64,000 nt of DNA, from contig NZ_VTHK01000012.1 of the NCBI RefSeq assembly GCF_009765355.1, positions 124,001-188,000 on the forward strand, read 5' to 3'. The position numbers and the translations under genes were made by a program. The notes under the pieces were generated by a model. It ran no database searches. It was not told the DNA's origin and saw only the letters and a list, made by a program, of their open reading frames with translations. The DNA comes from Amycolatopsis anabasis (GTDB taxonomy: Bacteria; Actinomycetota; Actinomycetes; Mycobacteriales; Pseudonocardiaceae). Positions 16,544 to 25,413 of the stretch are shown here, piece by piece. The stretch's first letter is position 1, and the number at the start of each line of letters is the position of its first letter.

Positions 16544-17761
16544 CTACTCGGTAGGTCCGGGGAAGCTGAAGCTGGGCTCGGCGCGTAGCTCGTGGAGCAG
16601 GGCGCCATTCCGGATCAGCGCTTGCACGCGCCGGAGTGCGTCGGCTTCACCGTGCTGATGTGGTTCTGGGGGCTCGAGCACGCTCGGAGGCGTGGCGGTG
16701 TCGCGACATCGGTGGCCCGCCTTATGCGCGGCGAGCGCGGTAATGAGTTCCACAGCTTCAATGAAGGTGTTGCTATCTGTCTTGTTCAACTGACGTTGCG
16801 CCGCCTGTTCCTCGGCCCAGTTACGTATCTCGCGAGGACAGTAGGCGCGCAGGGTGAACTGCCAATCCCTGATCTCGATGATGCGCCGGTGAAGCACGTA
16901 GGCCGGGCGGATGATCGCCCACAGCAGGGCGCCGCCATAGCGGCTGGTGTTCAGGATCTTGTCCGGGTCGGCGACGGAGAGTTGCCGCCATAGCGGAGCG
17001 AGCGTGTAGACGGTGCGCAGACTCCACAGCCAGCGGCGCAATTTCGCCGTCGGCGAGGACCACGCGGTCCATGCGATGCCAGCGGCCATGAAGACGAGGC
17101 ATACAGCCCCGATGGCTCCCATCGCTGAATTCGAGAACACCGGCGATACGATGTGACAGGCGGCGAGGACGCCTTTGATCATGCCCCACGTGGTCCAGAC
17201 CAGGGCAACAATCGCACCCGCCATCTCCAGTTGGAGCCCGACGAGTGCCCAGCGGGCCAACGGTGTCTCGCGGACGTAGCCCCGCACGATGACCAAGAAC
17301 TCGCCTGCGGCGGCGGAGATGAACCCGAGATACAGCAACTGGTAGACCATTACCTGCGGCTTCGCACCGTAGGACGTGACGAAATCATGTGCCGGGCCGG
17401 CGTCCACCGAGAGCATGAGTTCGACCATTGCGACCGTGCAGCACGCCAGCAGGATTCCGTACCAGCGGGCGCGGCGGCGCGCACCCGCGGAATGGAAATG
17501 GAACCCGAGAATCTTAATCATGCAGTAGGCGGCGGCCATCGCCAGGACGTTGCCCACGAGAAAGGTGAAATGCGGCCACGGTTCCAGCCCGGATTCAGCC
17601 ATCAGTTTCAGCGTCTCCGGCGAGGCAACGGCCGTCGAGGCCCCGCCGAGCGGCAGCACCGCGACCACGTATCGGAACGCCGGAACGGTCGGCCCGGATT
17701 TGGTGAGAAGCTTGCACGCGGCGGCCACGAGAGCCACCAGGAACACGGCGTACTCGGCCAT
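16544..17761 (-). CDS. Membrane protein of the MAB_1171c-like transporter family
   Basis: 405 aa with seven or more hydrophobic segments in the first 250 residues. A soluble C-terminal tail of about 150 residues follows, containing WRQLSVADP, LHRRIIEIRDWQFTLRAYCP and a helical region. The architecture and the WRxL tail match the MAB_1171c family of putative transporters, commonly encoded beside an ImmA/IrrE peptidase in actinobacteria. The ATG overlaps the upstream stop by one base (TGATG), implying translational coupling. Substrate and mechanism are unknown. The pairing suggests a regulatory or sensing unit. Confidence 0.78.
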   Translation of the reverse strand: MAEYAVFLVALVAAACKLLTKSGPTVPAFRYVVAVLPLGGASTAVASPETLKLMAESGLEPWPHFTFLVGNVLAMAAAYCMIKILGFHFHSAGARRRARWYGILLACCTVAMVELMLSVDAGPAHDFVTSYGAKPQVMVYQLLYLGFISAAAGEFLVIVRGYVRETPLARWALVGLQLEMAGAIVALVWTTWGMIKGVLAACHIVSPVFSNSAMGAIGAVCLVFMAAGIAWTAWSSPTAKLRRWLWSLRTVYTLAPLWRQLSVADPDKILNTSRYGGALLWAIIRPAYVLHRRIIEIRDWQFTLRAYCPREIRNWAEEQAAQRQLNKTDSNTFIEAVELITALAAHKAGHRCRDTATPPSVLEPPEPHQHGEADALRRVQALIRNGALLHELRAEPSFSFPGPTE

Positions 17762-18402
17762 CAGGGGCGCAAGGTGCAGGATTGACTACGGGGCACGAAC
17801 AGCGCCTGGAGAGTGTCAGCCGGGTCGACCTCGAAGGATTCGGTGAGGGTGGCACGGCACGCGCCCACGCCGGTCATGGCCACCGAGGCGAGGATCTCGA
17901 CCGCACGCTCTTCGCTGGTGCCATAGACGTTGCGCCCGAGATAGCCCTGCGCGAGAGCAGGATCGCGCCCCGGTAGCAGCATCTCCAGGGCCGCGCAGTC
18001 CAGGAGAAGCTCGTTCCCGACTTGTCCCTTGGCGGTGACTGTGCGCGTGGCCGCGGTATCGCGCGGGACGCCGGGCATATCGTGGAAGTAGGCAAGGTGG
18101 CCGAATTCGTGCAAGAAGCAATGCGCGCGGTGGACTGGCGTGAGCCCGGCCGCGACACAGACGAAGTCGACGTCGGGATAGCGGACGACCGCACCGCAGG
18201 TCCTGCGGGCCAGATGCGGGGATTCGACGAGTTCGATCGGCCGTCCGCGCCGTAGTTCTAGGCCCGCGAGCATCGCGTCGAGAAACCCGTCCAGTGAGCG
18301 GTTACCACTGACGCACCGCTCGCGCGGGTTGGGATCCGCCTGGACCAGGTCGTGGATCGTCTGCTTGGCCAGCCGGCGGAGCCTCCGGTCGCCTGCGGTC
18401 AT
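17761..18402 (-). CDS. ImmA/IrrE-family metallopeptidase-like protein
   Basis: 213 aa. The zinc-binding HEFGH motif (HCFLHEFGHLAYF, about residue 125) and a downstream acidic helix (LLLDCAALEMLLPGRD) fit the ImmA/IrrE fold. ImmA cleaves XRE repressors. The start at ATG 18402 is set by GGGGAGG about nine bases upstream. The longer frame to 18747 lacks a ribosome-binding site. It is translationally coupled to the membrane protein at 16544-17761. No XRE gene lies within 3 kb on the same strand. Confidence 0.85.
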   Translation of the reverse strand: MTAGDRRLRRLAKQTIHDLVQADPNPRERCVSGNRSLDGFLDAMLAGLELRRGRPIELVESPHLARRTCGAVVRYPDVDFVCVAAGLTPVHRAHCFLHEFGHLAYFHDMPGVPRDTAATRTVTAKGQVGNELLLDCAALEMLLPGRDPALAQGYLGRNVYGTSEERAVEILASVAMTGVGACRATLTESFEVDPADTLQALFVPRSQSCTLRP

Positions 18403-19635
18403 GTCGATGTCCTCCCCGGGATTGAATCGCCGTCGAGGCCGCGCTGGATAGCGGGCCTTTCGGTGAAGGACACGGGGCATGAAATCGGCTTCTCGAGCGG
18501 AACGGTCGGCGGTGTCGACGGCGAGGCCCCAGGAATCCGTTGGTGACACTGCCGTAGAGAAAGATCCCACGTCCGCATGTCCATGGCCGACAGCCGTATC
18601 CGGTGGTGCCGGACACGGTGCCGGAATGGCCACGCCCTGAGACTGAAGGGATCGGGCCGAACCACATAGCCGCAGTTGCTGCGCTACGTGGAGTTTTGCA
18701 AAGCGAGTCGGAAACTTGCAAGGGTCCGGCGCAAGTGGCCAAACCAATGCGCGTTTGGCCTACCGGCCATGCGCCGGCACGTCGTTCGCTTGCGCGCGCG
18801 CCGATAGGCCTTCGGCTCTTGGAGACTTATATGGCCCCGGTGTTTCCAGGTGACGGGTCCGCAACCCCCGCACTCCACCAGGGCGTGTGCTCCACCTTTA
18901 GTTGCACACAGGCCGTACGCGACGCGACGCAAGCACCTGCGGCAACACCTACGGCCACACATGGAAGTCGATCCGATAAAGGGAGCTCGGCGGAAGTCAG
19001 GGTCCGCCCCGGGCTGAACTGGTGCCGCGCCCTCGCGGTTCGGGCTGGAAGCCCAGCGAGCTCACCGGCCGACCCGGTCTCCGCCACGCCTTACACCGTG
19101 CTGTCGCAACCAAAGGTTCCCCCCTTGCCCTAACGACGGTCACTCTCCGCAATATTGAGCATCGTTCCCGGATCCCGGCGTCGACGCCTGCTCAACGCCG
19201 GGGAGTTGTCCGACCGCTCCGGTCACGATGCCCGAGAGCTAACCACAAATATGACCGAGAGTCACGAGAAGGCCGATTCTCGCCCGGAATATTACTCCAA
19301 ACAGGTGTATATCAGTTACGGATAGCGGCCAATCTTACTTGTCGGCGCGGGTCCGCCGAAGATCAAAGGTGGGTGCCCACCTACGGACCGCATCGCCTCG
19401 GTCACCATTGGCAACCCGGACGCGACAGACCAAGACTGAAGCCGAGCACTCAACGTGACCAAGGCTGCTGACCGCGCTGAGGCTGCGACTACGGGGAACG
19501 CCGCCGACCTCGGCTTCCATGCCACTTCAAGCTGGGCTGCTCGCCAACGTTGCCGAACTACGCGGCCGACTGTGCGCGGCCTGCTCGCCCGCAACTGCGC
19601 ACGCTCGCCGCCCGCCACCCATCCCGCGGTCGTCC
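18403..19635. other. Decayed stretch of about 1.2 kb
   Basis: No frame here has convincing coding bias. It contains the second 35-nt repeat (18624-18658). It also contains a 19-nt sequence (18951-18969) that recurs at 20154-20172 inside the 19636-20307 gene. On the minus strand the repeat reads IDFHVWP followed by a stop, so this is probably a broken partial duplicate of that gene. Confidence 0.5.
18624..18658. repeat. 35-nt direct repeat, copy 2
   Basis: Partner of 16428-16462 with one mismatch. It lies about 220 nt upstream of the ImmA-like start, whereas copy 1 lies beyond the 3' end of the membrane-protein gene. The pair may mark a mobile or duplicated cassette, or a repeated promoter element. 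Confidence 0.85.
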
Positions 19636-20307
19636 TCAAGACCTTCGAGCGATGGTCACCGAATGAGCTCCACTATCTGGTGGTCCGATGAGGGGGTAGC
19701 TCCACCAGGTATGCACCCAGTCGCCTACCTGCCATCCGAGTGGCGTTACCCGCACCGGAAGACTCCGTTTGCCGACCGAGGTCGGCGGCCGCGCAGGACG
19801 CTCCAGTTGATCGCCGTCTTCGAGATTGGGGTCCGGTTCGATCACCTCGGACCAGTCAGTGGTCAGCAGTGCGGCCGCAACTTCCCAAGCTTCATCACTG
19901 AGGTGACCAACTACTCCAGCGCCACACAACACCAACGCCAGTTCGCCGTCGATATCTTCCAACTCCATGTCCAGACACAGGGGGTAGCCCAGCCCTGCCA
20001 GTTGGTGTTTGGCCTCCCAAATATCGGCCAGTGCCGGGGCACCGAACTGCTTTCGTCGCTCGAACAACTCCGGCTGGCCATGATGAATGGATTCGTAATC
20101 GATATGCGCGCACACCGTACGCGCCTGTCGAGAGATCGCCCAGGGCGACACTGACGGCCACACATGGAAGTCAATCTGCCGGGCAAGATCATCAGCAATC
20201 AGCGTCTGACCAGGATCCAAGCGTCCGCCGCATTCTCCCGGCGCCGGGGTGAAAACTAGCTCTGACCGCTCGCCATCAAGCCAAACCTTGAATTCTTCCA
20301 CGCTCAA
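19636..20307 (-). CDS. Hypothetical protein of about 223 aa
   Basis: Not recognised. It has no membrane segment and is rich in Trp and acidic residues (DWSEVIEPDPNLEDGDQLE). The frame opens at TTG 20307. GTG 20301 is better placed relative to GGGGAGA and is an alternative start. Codon bias is weaker than in the flanking core genes, as expected for element cargo. The IDFHVWP segment (about residue 46) is duplicated as a fragment at 18951-18969. Confidence 0.5.
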   Translation of the reverse strand: MSVEEFKVWLDGERSELVFTPAPGECGGRLDPGQTLIADDLARQIDFHVWPSVSPWAISRQARTVCAHIDYESIHHGQPELFERRKQFGAPALADIWEAKHQLAGLGYPLCLDMELEDIDGELALVLCGAGVVGHLSDEAWEVAAALLTTDWSEVIEPDPNLEDGDQLERPARPPTSVGKRSLPVRVTPLGWQVGDWVHTWWSYPLIGPPDSGAHSVTIARRS

Positions 20308-20351
20308 ATCTCCCCTCTACAAGACACACCCCGACAAAGGCCGCCACCCGT

Positions 20352-21218
20352 TCATCGAGCACCGTGCGAATCCTGTGAGATCCAGTGCTCGTTCCAAATG
20401 GTCACCGGCGGGTCGAGTCTTCCAGCCGAGAGGGCGGCAGCCTGCACAGTCACGTTTACGACTTCATCGACTAATGCCGCCGCTATCGCCGCGGCACCGC
20501 CCTCCGTCGCGGCGTTCATCACATAAACGGTGGGACAGCGTCCATCGAAGCCAGCAACAAACTCCCAAGGACTAAATTCAGTGATTCCATGCACCTTCTC
20601 GCGACCATCGGGCGGGGTCACCCATCTAACCAGTAACGCGTCGGCGAACCCTGTCGAGACAATGGACAGAATTTCAAGAACCAAATCGAGTCTGGCCGGA
20701 TTGTCGAACAAGGACTTCAAAGACGCCGCTTGAGCATAAAATTGGGCATGCTCAAGGTGGATTACAGCGTCTTCGAGGTCACGAGCGTCCCGCCAATCAC
20801 TCAGATCCACTAACGACCCACCCGCACATGCCACTGCGAGCAACAAATTACGCATCACAACCAATGGATCGGCAAACCCTTGCCGAGCATGGAGCCGCCA
20901 CGATTGAAGCGCAGAGCGATGTGCTTCCAAGAAAGAGCGAGCCAAACCTGCAGCTGCCGCAACACTAGTAATACGACGAAAAGGGTTCCACCAACAGGTT
21001 TGCGAACCACCATTAGCGCCTTGCAGGTCAAACGCAAAGACAGGGCCAACCGTGGATCGAATCGAAGCCGTTCGTACCCACGGTTCCGAAATGCCCGAGA
21101 CCACGAGAAGCGCTCCCGGCGCAGACGCCACCTCTCGGATATCACTAGCCAGCACTATCCCCGGCGGGGGCTCGCCTCCGACGAGCCATTCCGCAGGCAC
21201 ACCACGCCCATCCGTCAA
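20352..21218 (-). pseudogene. VirD4/TraG-like coupling-protein fragment
   Basis: 288 codons. VVSGISEPWVRTASIRSTVGPVFAFDLQGA followed by WWNPFRRITSVAAAAGLARSF resembles the post-Walker-A region of TraG/VirD4 ATPases (fD, W-P-, A-RA). VYVMNAATEGGAAAIAAALVDEV matches the later core strand and helix. The Walker A segment that should precede it and the ATPase C-terminus are missing, so it is either a remnant or an unusual truncated homologue. It supports a conjugative element between here and the tRNA-Ala. G+C is lower than in neighbouring core genes. Confidence 0.5.
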
Positions 21219-21375
21219 GCTTCACTCCCGACGCTCCAGCCAATGTCAACGACATCGACGTGAACTCGCCGTCCGGATGGGCATCACGGCAAGCGCTTGC
21301 TGTCTCTCCCCGCCGGTTACCCTAGATCATCATCCACGCAGAGTCATCATTGACCCGCCACCAAGCAGCCCTGTA

Positions 21376-21678
21376 TCACCCAAGTGGAGCAACAGCGGTA
21401 ACTCTTGGTGGTCGGGCTGGTAAACGCGGGTCCCAGACCGAGCCGGGGCACAGGTCGGGTTCGTCGGTGACTTCAAGCTGGGCGCCGTCCGGAAACACCG
21501 CAAGCGCCGGGATTGCCAACCGATGGTGACGACCCATAGGCGCGGTCAAGGCTGTGCTGATGTACGGCAACCATCGCTCTCGGACCCGGTTCACCGGAGC
21601 CCTCGCGGGAGTTGCGGCGTCCAGTTCGGGCGGGATCCGAGGGATGAGCCGCGGTGTCCACGCGGCGACCGTTGCCAT
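21376..21678 (-). CDS. Small hypothetical protein (about 100 aa)
   Basis: From ATG 21678 the product starts MATVAAWTPRLIPRIPPELD and has no recognisable domain. It precedes the TraG-like fragment on the same strand and follows the excisionase-like gene. Coding character is modest. It could be element cargo or a broken gene. Confidence 0.35.
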   Translation of the reverse strand: MATVAAWTPRLIPRIPPELDAATPARAPVNRVRERWLPYISTALTAPMGRHHRLAIPALAVFPDGAQLEVTDEPDLCPGSVWDPRLPARPPRVTAVAPLG

Positions 21679-21716
21679 GCAGGCCCCGCCTAAGCATGAC
21701 CGCGATGCGATCACGC

Positions 21717-21968
21717 TTAGGCGGACATGAGATCGATAATTGATGCGGTGACCACGCGGATGGATTCGCCGGCGCGGTAGAACTTGGCGGGAAACTTCCG
21801 TTTGGGGTCCCCGCAGCCGTTCTCCTCGTCATTAATGAGCGCATACGCGTGTGAGGGCGAGATGCCCAGCGCCGTTGCCGCTTGGTCGACCGAGACGTTC
21901 GCCGGCCATGCCTTCAGTTCCTCCAGGGTCGGCCTTTTCTCGTCGGATGCTTCCTTCGCCGCGGTCAT
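21717..21968 (-). CDS. Excisionase-like helix-turn-helix protein
   Basis: 83 aa. The winged-helix/MerR-type core (LEELKAWPANVSVDQAATALGISPSHAYALI) is followed by a wing-like stretch (KFPAKFYRAGESIRVVTASI), the usual form of actinobacterial excisionases and AlpA-like proteins. ATG 21968 follows GGAGAGATGATCGC. It is divergent from the XRE regulator and integrase, fitting a recombination-directionality factor for this element. Confidence 0.7.
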   Translation of the reverse strand: MTAAKEASDEKRPTLEELKAWPANVSVDQAATALGISPSHAYALINDEENGCGDPKRKFPAKFYRAGESIRVVTASIIDLMSA

Positions 21969-22125
21969 GCGATCATCTCTCCGACGTGCGAGGGTGCGAT
22001 CTGCCCTACTGTCCGCGCCCGGTTCCCTAGCACGCGGCGAGGCTTGCCTGTCACCACGTCCATCTTCTACCCCCCTGCGGGATCTGACGTGCTGTCGCCA
22101 ACGAGGTGTAGTGTCGTGGAATGAT

Positions 22126-22148
22126 GTGTGCTTGTCAAACAAGCACAC
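22126..22148. promoter_or_regulatory. Palindromic operator before the XRE gene
   Basis: Arms GTGTGCTTGT and ACAAGCACAC are separated by CAA, a perfect 10-bp inverted repeat. It ends 19 nt before the GTG at 22168 and lies between the divergent excisionase and XRE genes. A repressor site for the XRE protein is the likely role. Confidence 0.7.
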
Positions 22149-22167
22149 AAAGTGGCAGACTGCGATC

Positions 22168-22848
22168 GTGACACCACCGCAGGCAATCGGCGCAGTGATC
22201 GGCGACAATCTACGCCGCCTGCGGGAGCAGTTGCAGTTGACCCAGGAGGAGGTCGCGCAGCTCGCGCGTGCGCACGATCCGGCGTGGGACCGCCGGAAGG
22301 TCGAGGCGATCGAGAACGGTCGCCGGCAGGGACTTCGTGTGGAGGATCTGCTGGTACTGGCGACCGCGCTCAACGTGGCCCTTGGCGAGTTCGCCGCGGG
22401 AGAGGGGGAAGTCAGGCTTTCCGAGCACCGGATCGTGGGCCGCAGCCTGATCCGGGCAATCTTGCGCGGCGACCACGTTCGCCAGGACCTGAGCGATCTG
22501 CCCTCGGGCGCGAAGCGGGCGGAACTGTTTCGTGCGCGGGATCAAATCGCGGCGGCGGAAGCGGCGCTGCACCCGGCGCCGGTCGACGCCGATCTGGTCC
22601 TTGCCGCGAGACTTGGCGTCGCCCCGCAGGTAGTCCTGGACTCCGCGTATGCGCTCTGGGACAAGACACTGACCGAGGAGCGCGACGCCAGGCTTGGCGA
22701 TCGCGAGCAGCCGGAGGCCGGCGACCGCAAAGCCCGCCGGAACAAGACGACGCGTGAGCTTTCCGCGCTCATCGAGGCGGATCTCCGCGAGCGTGGAATC
22801 AAGTTCTCCTCTCCCGGAAAAGGAGGGAAGTCCACGAGGAAGGAGTAG
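22168..22848 (+). CDS. XRE-family regulator of the integrated element
   Basis: 226 aa. The N-terminal helix-turn-helix (GDNLRRLREQLQLTQEEVAQLARAH ... VEAIENGRRQGLRVEDLLVLATALNV) is canonical. A mostly helical C-terminal region (residues about 90-200) follows, with a basic tail (SSPGKGGKSTRKE). GTG 22168 is chosen because the domain starts within ten residues. A longer frame from 21784 would run antisense through the excisionase. Its stop is 3 nt before the integrase start, so the two form an operon. Confidence 0.85.
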   Translation: MTPPQAIGAVIGDNLRRLREQLQLTQEEVAQLARAHDPAWDRRKVEAIENGRRQGLRVEDLLVLATALNVALGEFAAGEGEVRLSEHRIVGRSLIRAILRGDHVRQDLSDLPSGAKRAELFRARDQIAAAEAALHPAPVDADLVLAARLGVAPQVVLDSAYALWDKTLTEERDARLGDREQPEAGDRKARRNKTTRELSALIEADLRERGIKFSSPGKGGKSTRKE

Positions 22849-22851
22849 CCT

Positions 22852-24216
22852 TTGGCCAAGAAGGCATCCACTGCCAAACCGGATCCGATCAAGACGATAA
22901 CCCACAAGAACGGACACCAGGTTTATCGGTTTGTCCTGGATTTGGGTAAAGATCCCATCACCGAGAAGCGTGTTCAGAAGACCTTCACGTACGACCCGGA
23001 CGACGGCTGGGACAAGAATAAGGTCAAGGACGAATACAAGAGGATCAAGAAAGAGGTCAAGTCACCCAAGTACATCACCCCTACGAAAGTCACCGTCGGC
23101 GAATGGCTCGACAGGTGCGTCGAGGAGGATGCAAAACATGTCGAACTGCACTCGCAGGAGAGGAACCGGAATACCGTACGCCCCGCCAAGGAGTGTTACG
23201 GGGAAAAGCCGTTGTCGGAGTTCTCCGAGCAGGACATGGACGACCTGGTGGAGTGGATGCTGAGATCCGGCCGCAAACGTGGCGGCGAGCCCGGCACCGG
23301 ACTGAGTGTGACGACGGTGCAGATGACCATCAAAGCCGTCCGGACCTACCTGAGGAGGGCCAAGAATCGGGGCTATCTCGACCGCAACGTCGCGGAGGAG
23401 ACGAAGATCCCGCTCTGGGCCCGCCGGGCGGACGCTGCGCGCAAGATCGAGAAGAGGAAGGAGCATTGGACGACGCCGATGGTGCGGACCTACCTCAACA
23501 GCATCGCGGGGCACCGACTGGAAGGCCCGATCCTGCTAGGGGTGATGGGCATGGGTCCCGCCGAGGTGTGCGGGGTGCGGTGGGACGAGGACGTGCGGCT
23601 GAGCAAGCACCTGCCGACCTGTCCCGTGCTCGATCCGTGGGCGGTCCGGGGCACGGTCATCGATCTGGAGGAGGGAGAGAGTTGCTGCGTGCTCAACGGC
23701 CTGGATCGTGAGCCACCGATGATCAACGCGGGGGCGAACACCCGGACGACGGTCTGGACGGAGCACGGTCGCGTGGTGGACGAGAAGCCCGGCAAGACCG
23801 AGTTTCGCAACCGCTGGCTGCCGCTGCCGCGGCGAGCCGATGCCGCGCTGAACCGGCTCTACCGTCGGCAGGAACGGGAACGGCAACGCGCCGGGTCGGC
23901 ATACGAGTACTCCGGCTACATCCTCGTCGACGAGTCGGGGCGGCCGCAGGAGACCGACTGGCTGCGGCGCCAGGCGCAGGGACTGATGATCGCCGCAGGG
24001 GTGCCCGTGATCGAGTGGTACTGGGCACGCCACGTGTGTCTGACCTACCTGGAGATGACGGGCGTGCCGAGCTCCATCGTGAGCGCGTGGGCCGGGCACG
24101 CCCTCGGCAGCCGCGTCACCAGGAGGCACTACGTCATCCCGCAGGTCGACCACCTGTTGCAGGGAAAGGAGAAGCTCGACACGCTGCTGGAGATCGGTAG
24201 TGAAGACCGTTTGTGA
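22852..24216 (+). CDS. Tyrosine recombinase (integrase), degenerate catalytic motifs
   Basis: 454 aa. An Arm-type N-terminal domain is followed by a SAM-like core-binding domain (VTVGEWLDRCVEEDAK ... YLRRAKNRGYLDRN) and a catalytic domain. The expected first Arg in GLRRGE is replaced here: the protein reads GMGPAEVCGVRW. The usual HxLRH is YWARH, so the second Arg remains but the first His does not. The later GH in WAGHALGS and Tyr in RRHYVIP are present. TTG 22852 is set by AGGAAGGAG. It ends 78 nt from tRNA-Ala, the likely attachment site. Activity is uncertain. Confidence 0.85.
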   Translation: MAKKASTAKPDPIKTITHKNGHQVYRFVLDLGKDPITEKRVQKTFTYDPDDGWDKNKVKDEYKRIKKEVKSPKYITPTKVTVGEWLDRCVEEDAKHVELHSQERNRNTVRPAKECYGEKPLSEFSEQDMDDLVEWMLRSGRKRGGEPGTGLSVTTVQMTIKAVRTYLRRAKNRGYLDRNVAEETKIPLWARRADAARKIEKRKEHWTTPMVRTYLNSIAGHRLEGPILLGVMGMGPAEVCGVRWDEDVRLSKHLPTCPVLDPWAVRGTVIDLEEGESCCVLNGLDREPPMINAGANTRTTVWTEHGRVVDEKPGKTEFRNRWLPLPRRADAALNRLYRRQERERQRAGSAYEYSGYILVDESGRPQETDWLRRQAQGLMIAAGVPVIEWYWARHVCLTYLEMTGVPSSIVSAWAGHALGSRVTRRHYVIPQVDHLLQGKEKLDTLLEIGSEDRL

Positions 24217-24293
24217 GATTCTGTGAGACGCTAGGATCATGACCTGCGTCTGCAGGATCTGAAAAAGAGGCGTTGAGCTGGAACTTTCTTCTG

Positions 24294-24366
24294 TGGAGCT
24301 AAGGGGACTCGAACCCCTGACCCCCTCACTGCCAGTGAGGTGCGCTACCAGCTGCGCCATAGCCCC
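24294..24366 (-). tRNA. tRNA-Ala (GGC anticodon)
   Basis: 73 nt folding as a full cloverleaf. Acceptor GGGGCTA pairs with TAGCTCC, the D-arm is GCGC...GCGC, the anticodon stem CCTCA/TGAGG encloses CTGGCAG (GGC), and the T-arm AGGGG/CCCCT encloses TTCGAGT. CCA is not encoded. Its 3' end faces the integrase, the usual geometry for integration into a tRNA gene. Confidence 0.95.
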
Positions 24367-24443
24367 GAGTTTTGAGGTGAACTCATCACCTCGTAGGTAC
24401 ATACGGTACATGACGGCCCGGCGCAGCCGCACGGGGGGTCGGG

Positions 24444-24971
24444 TCAGCGGTCGGAGCGTAGCGAAGCGGGATCGAACGAGTACACATCGTCATCTTCGGG
24501 GGCCGGGGCGGGGGTTGGGGTGCGGCGTTGGGTGCCGCGCAGGCGCAGTTCCCGCTGCCGTTGGAACTCCTCGACCGTCATGCCGGGGTCGTCGTCCTCG
24601 GCGCGGGCGGGGGCGGGCATACCGGACAGTTGTTCGATCGCGTAGGTCAGGTCCTCGCCGAGCAGCAGGGCGACCTTGTTGTAGCTGTTCTGGGTGGCCT
24701 CGCGCATGGCGACCTCGGCGACCTCGACGATCAGCTCGCCGAGCCGGGCCGGCCCCCAGTTCACGGCGGCCGGGGCGAGCCACAGCTTCTGCAGCTTGCC
24801 GCGGGCGTCCACGGTGACCTCGATCGTGTTGTCCCGATCGTGGGCCGTACCGGTGGCGCTCGCCATCAGGTCGTGGACCTGGGCGAAGGCTTCCTGGCGG
24901 GCTTCGGCGTCGGCGATCAGCTGCTTGGTGGTCCGCACGATGGGGACTTCTTCGACCATCGGCGTGCTCAC
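24444..24971 (-). CDS. YbaB/EbfC-family nucleoid-associated-like protein
   Basis: 175 aa. The YbaB core is visible: HDLMASATGTAHDRDNTIEVTVDARGKLQKLWLAP, then LGELIVEVAEVAMREATQ. A disordered Pro/Asp-rich tail of about 50 residues follows. The family binds DNA in other bacteria. In actinobacteria, diverged copies sit beside ESX-type genes. GTG 24971 overlaps the upstream gene's stop by four bases. Confidence 0.8.
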   Translation of the reverse strand: MSTPMVEEVPIVRTTKQLIADAEARQEAFAQVHDLMASATGTAHDRDNTIEVTVDARGKLQKLWLAPAAVNWGPARLGELIVEVAEVAMREATQNSYNKVALLLGEDLTYAIEQLSGMPAPARAEDDDPGMTVEEFQRQRELRLRGTQRRTPTPAPAPEDDDVYSFDPASLRSDR

Positions 24972-25360
24972 CTTCCGTACCCGGGCATCGGGGGCGCGTC
25001 CTCGTCGTCTTCCGGGATCGGCTCGTAGCCGAGCGAGCGCAGGTGCTTCTCACCGCTCGGCCCCAGCACGGGCGCGAGGGCGTGGTACATCTGGTCGCCC
25101 GCCCGGCGGGTCGCCCGGTTCGCCAGGTGCATGATCTGCTCGGCGACCGCCTCCGCACCGCTGCGCAGCGCGAGGGGGGTCAGCTTGACGCTGGTCAGCA
25201 TGCCACCGGGGTTCACCTCGACGCGGATCGCACCGTCCGGCGCCTCCGCCTTGCCGGAGATCCGGCCCATCCGGGCGAACTGCTGCCCCGCGCGTTCCGC
25301 CGTCCGATCCACCTGCTCGGACATCCGGGAGATCTCCCGGTCGAAATCCATCTCCGCCAC
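24968..25360 (-). CDS. Second YbaB/EbfC-like protein
   Basis: 130 aa. ISRMSEQVDRTAERAGQQFARM leads into AIRVEVNPGGMLTSVKLTPLALRSGAEAVAEQIMHLANRA, the same beta-strand plus helix layout as YbaB. GTG 25360 is preferred over the in-frame ATG nine bases later because GGGAGG sits seven bases before it. It overlaps the first YbaB-like gene by four bases and follows the NlpC/P60 gene by 53 nt. This suggests one transcription unit with the ESX-like proteins. Confidence 0.8.
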   Translation of the reverse strand: MAEMDFDREISRMSEQVDRTAERAGQQFARMGRISGKAEAPDGAIRVEVNPGGMLTSVKLTPLALRSGAEAVAEQIMHLANRATRRAGDQMYHALAPVLGPSGEKHLRSLGYEPIPEDDEDAPPMPGYGR

Positions 25361-25413
25361 CTGCGGCCCTCCCGTGTCCGTTGCGCAGGTTATCGCTCGT
25401 CGAACCGGGGGAA

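Noticed and set aside
18603-19133. A 176-codon + strand frame
   Set aside because: Weak coding bias, no ribosome-binding site, no recognisable domain, and it begins inside the 35-nt repeat.
1-24293. A left attachment site matching the 3' end of tRNA-Ala
   Set aside because: I searched by eye and found none in the window. It may lie farther left, or the element may be decayed.
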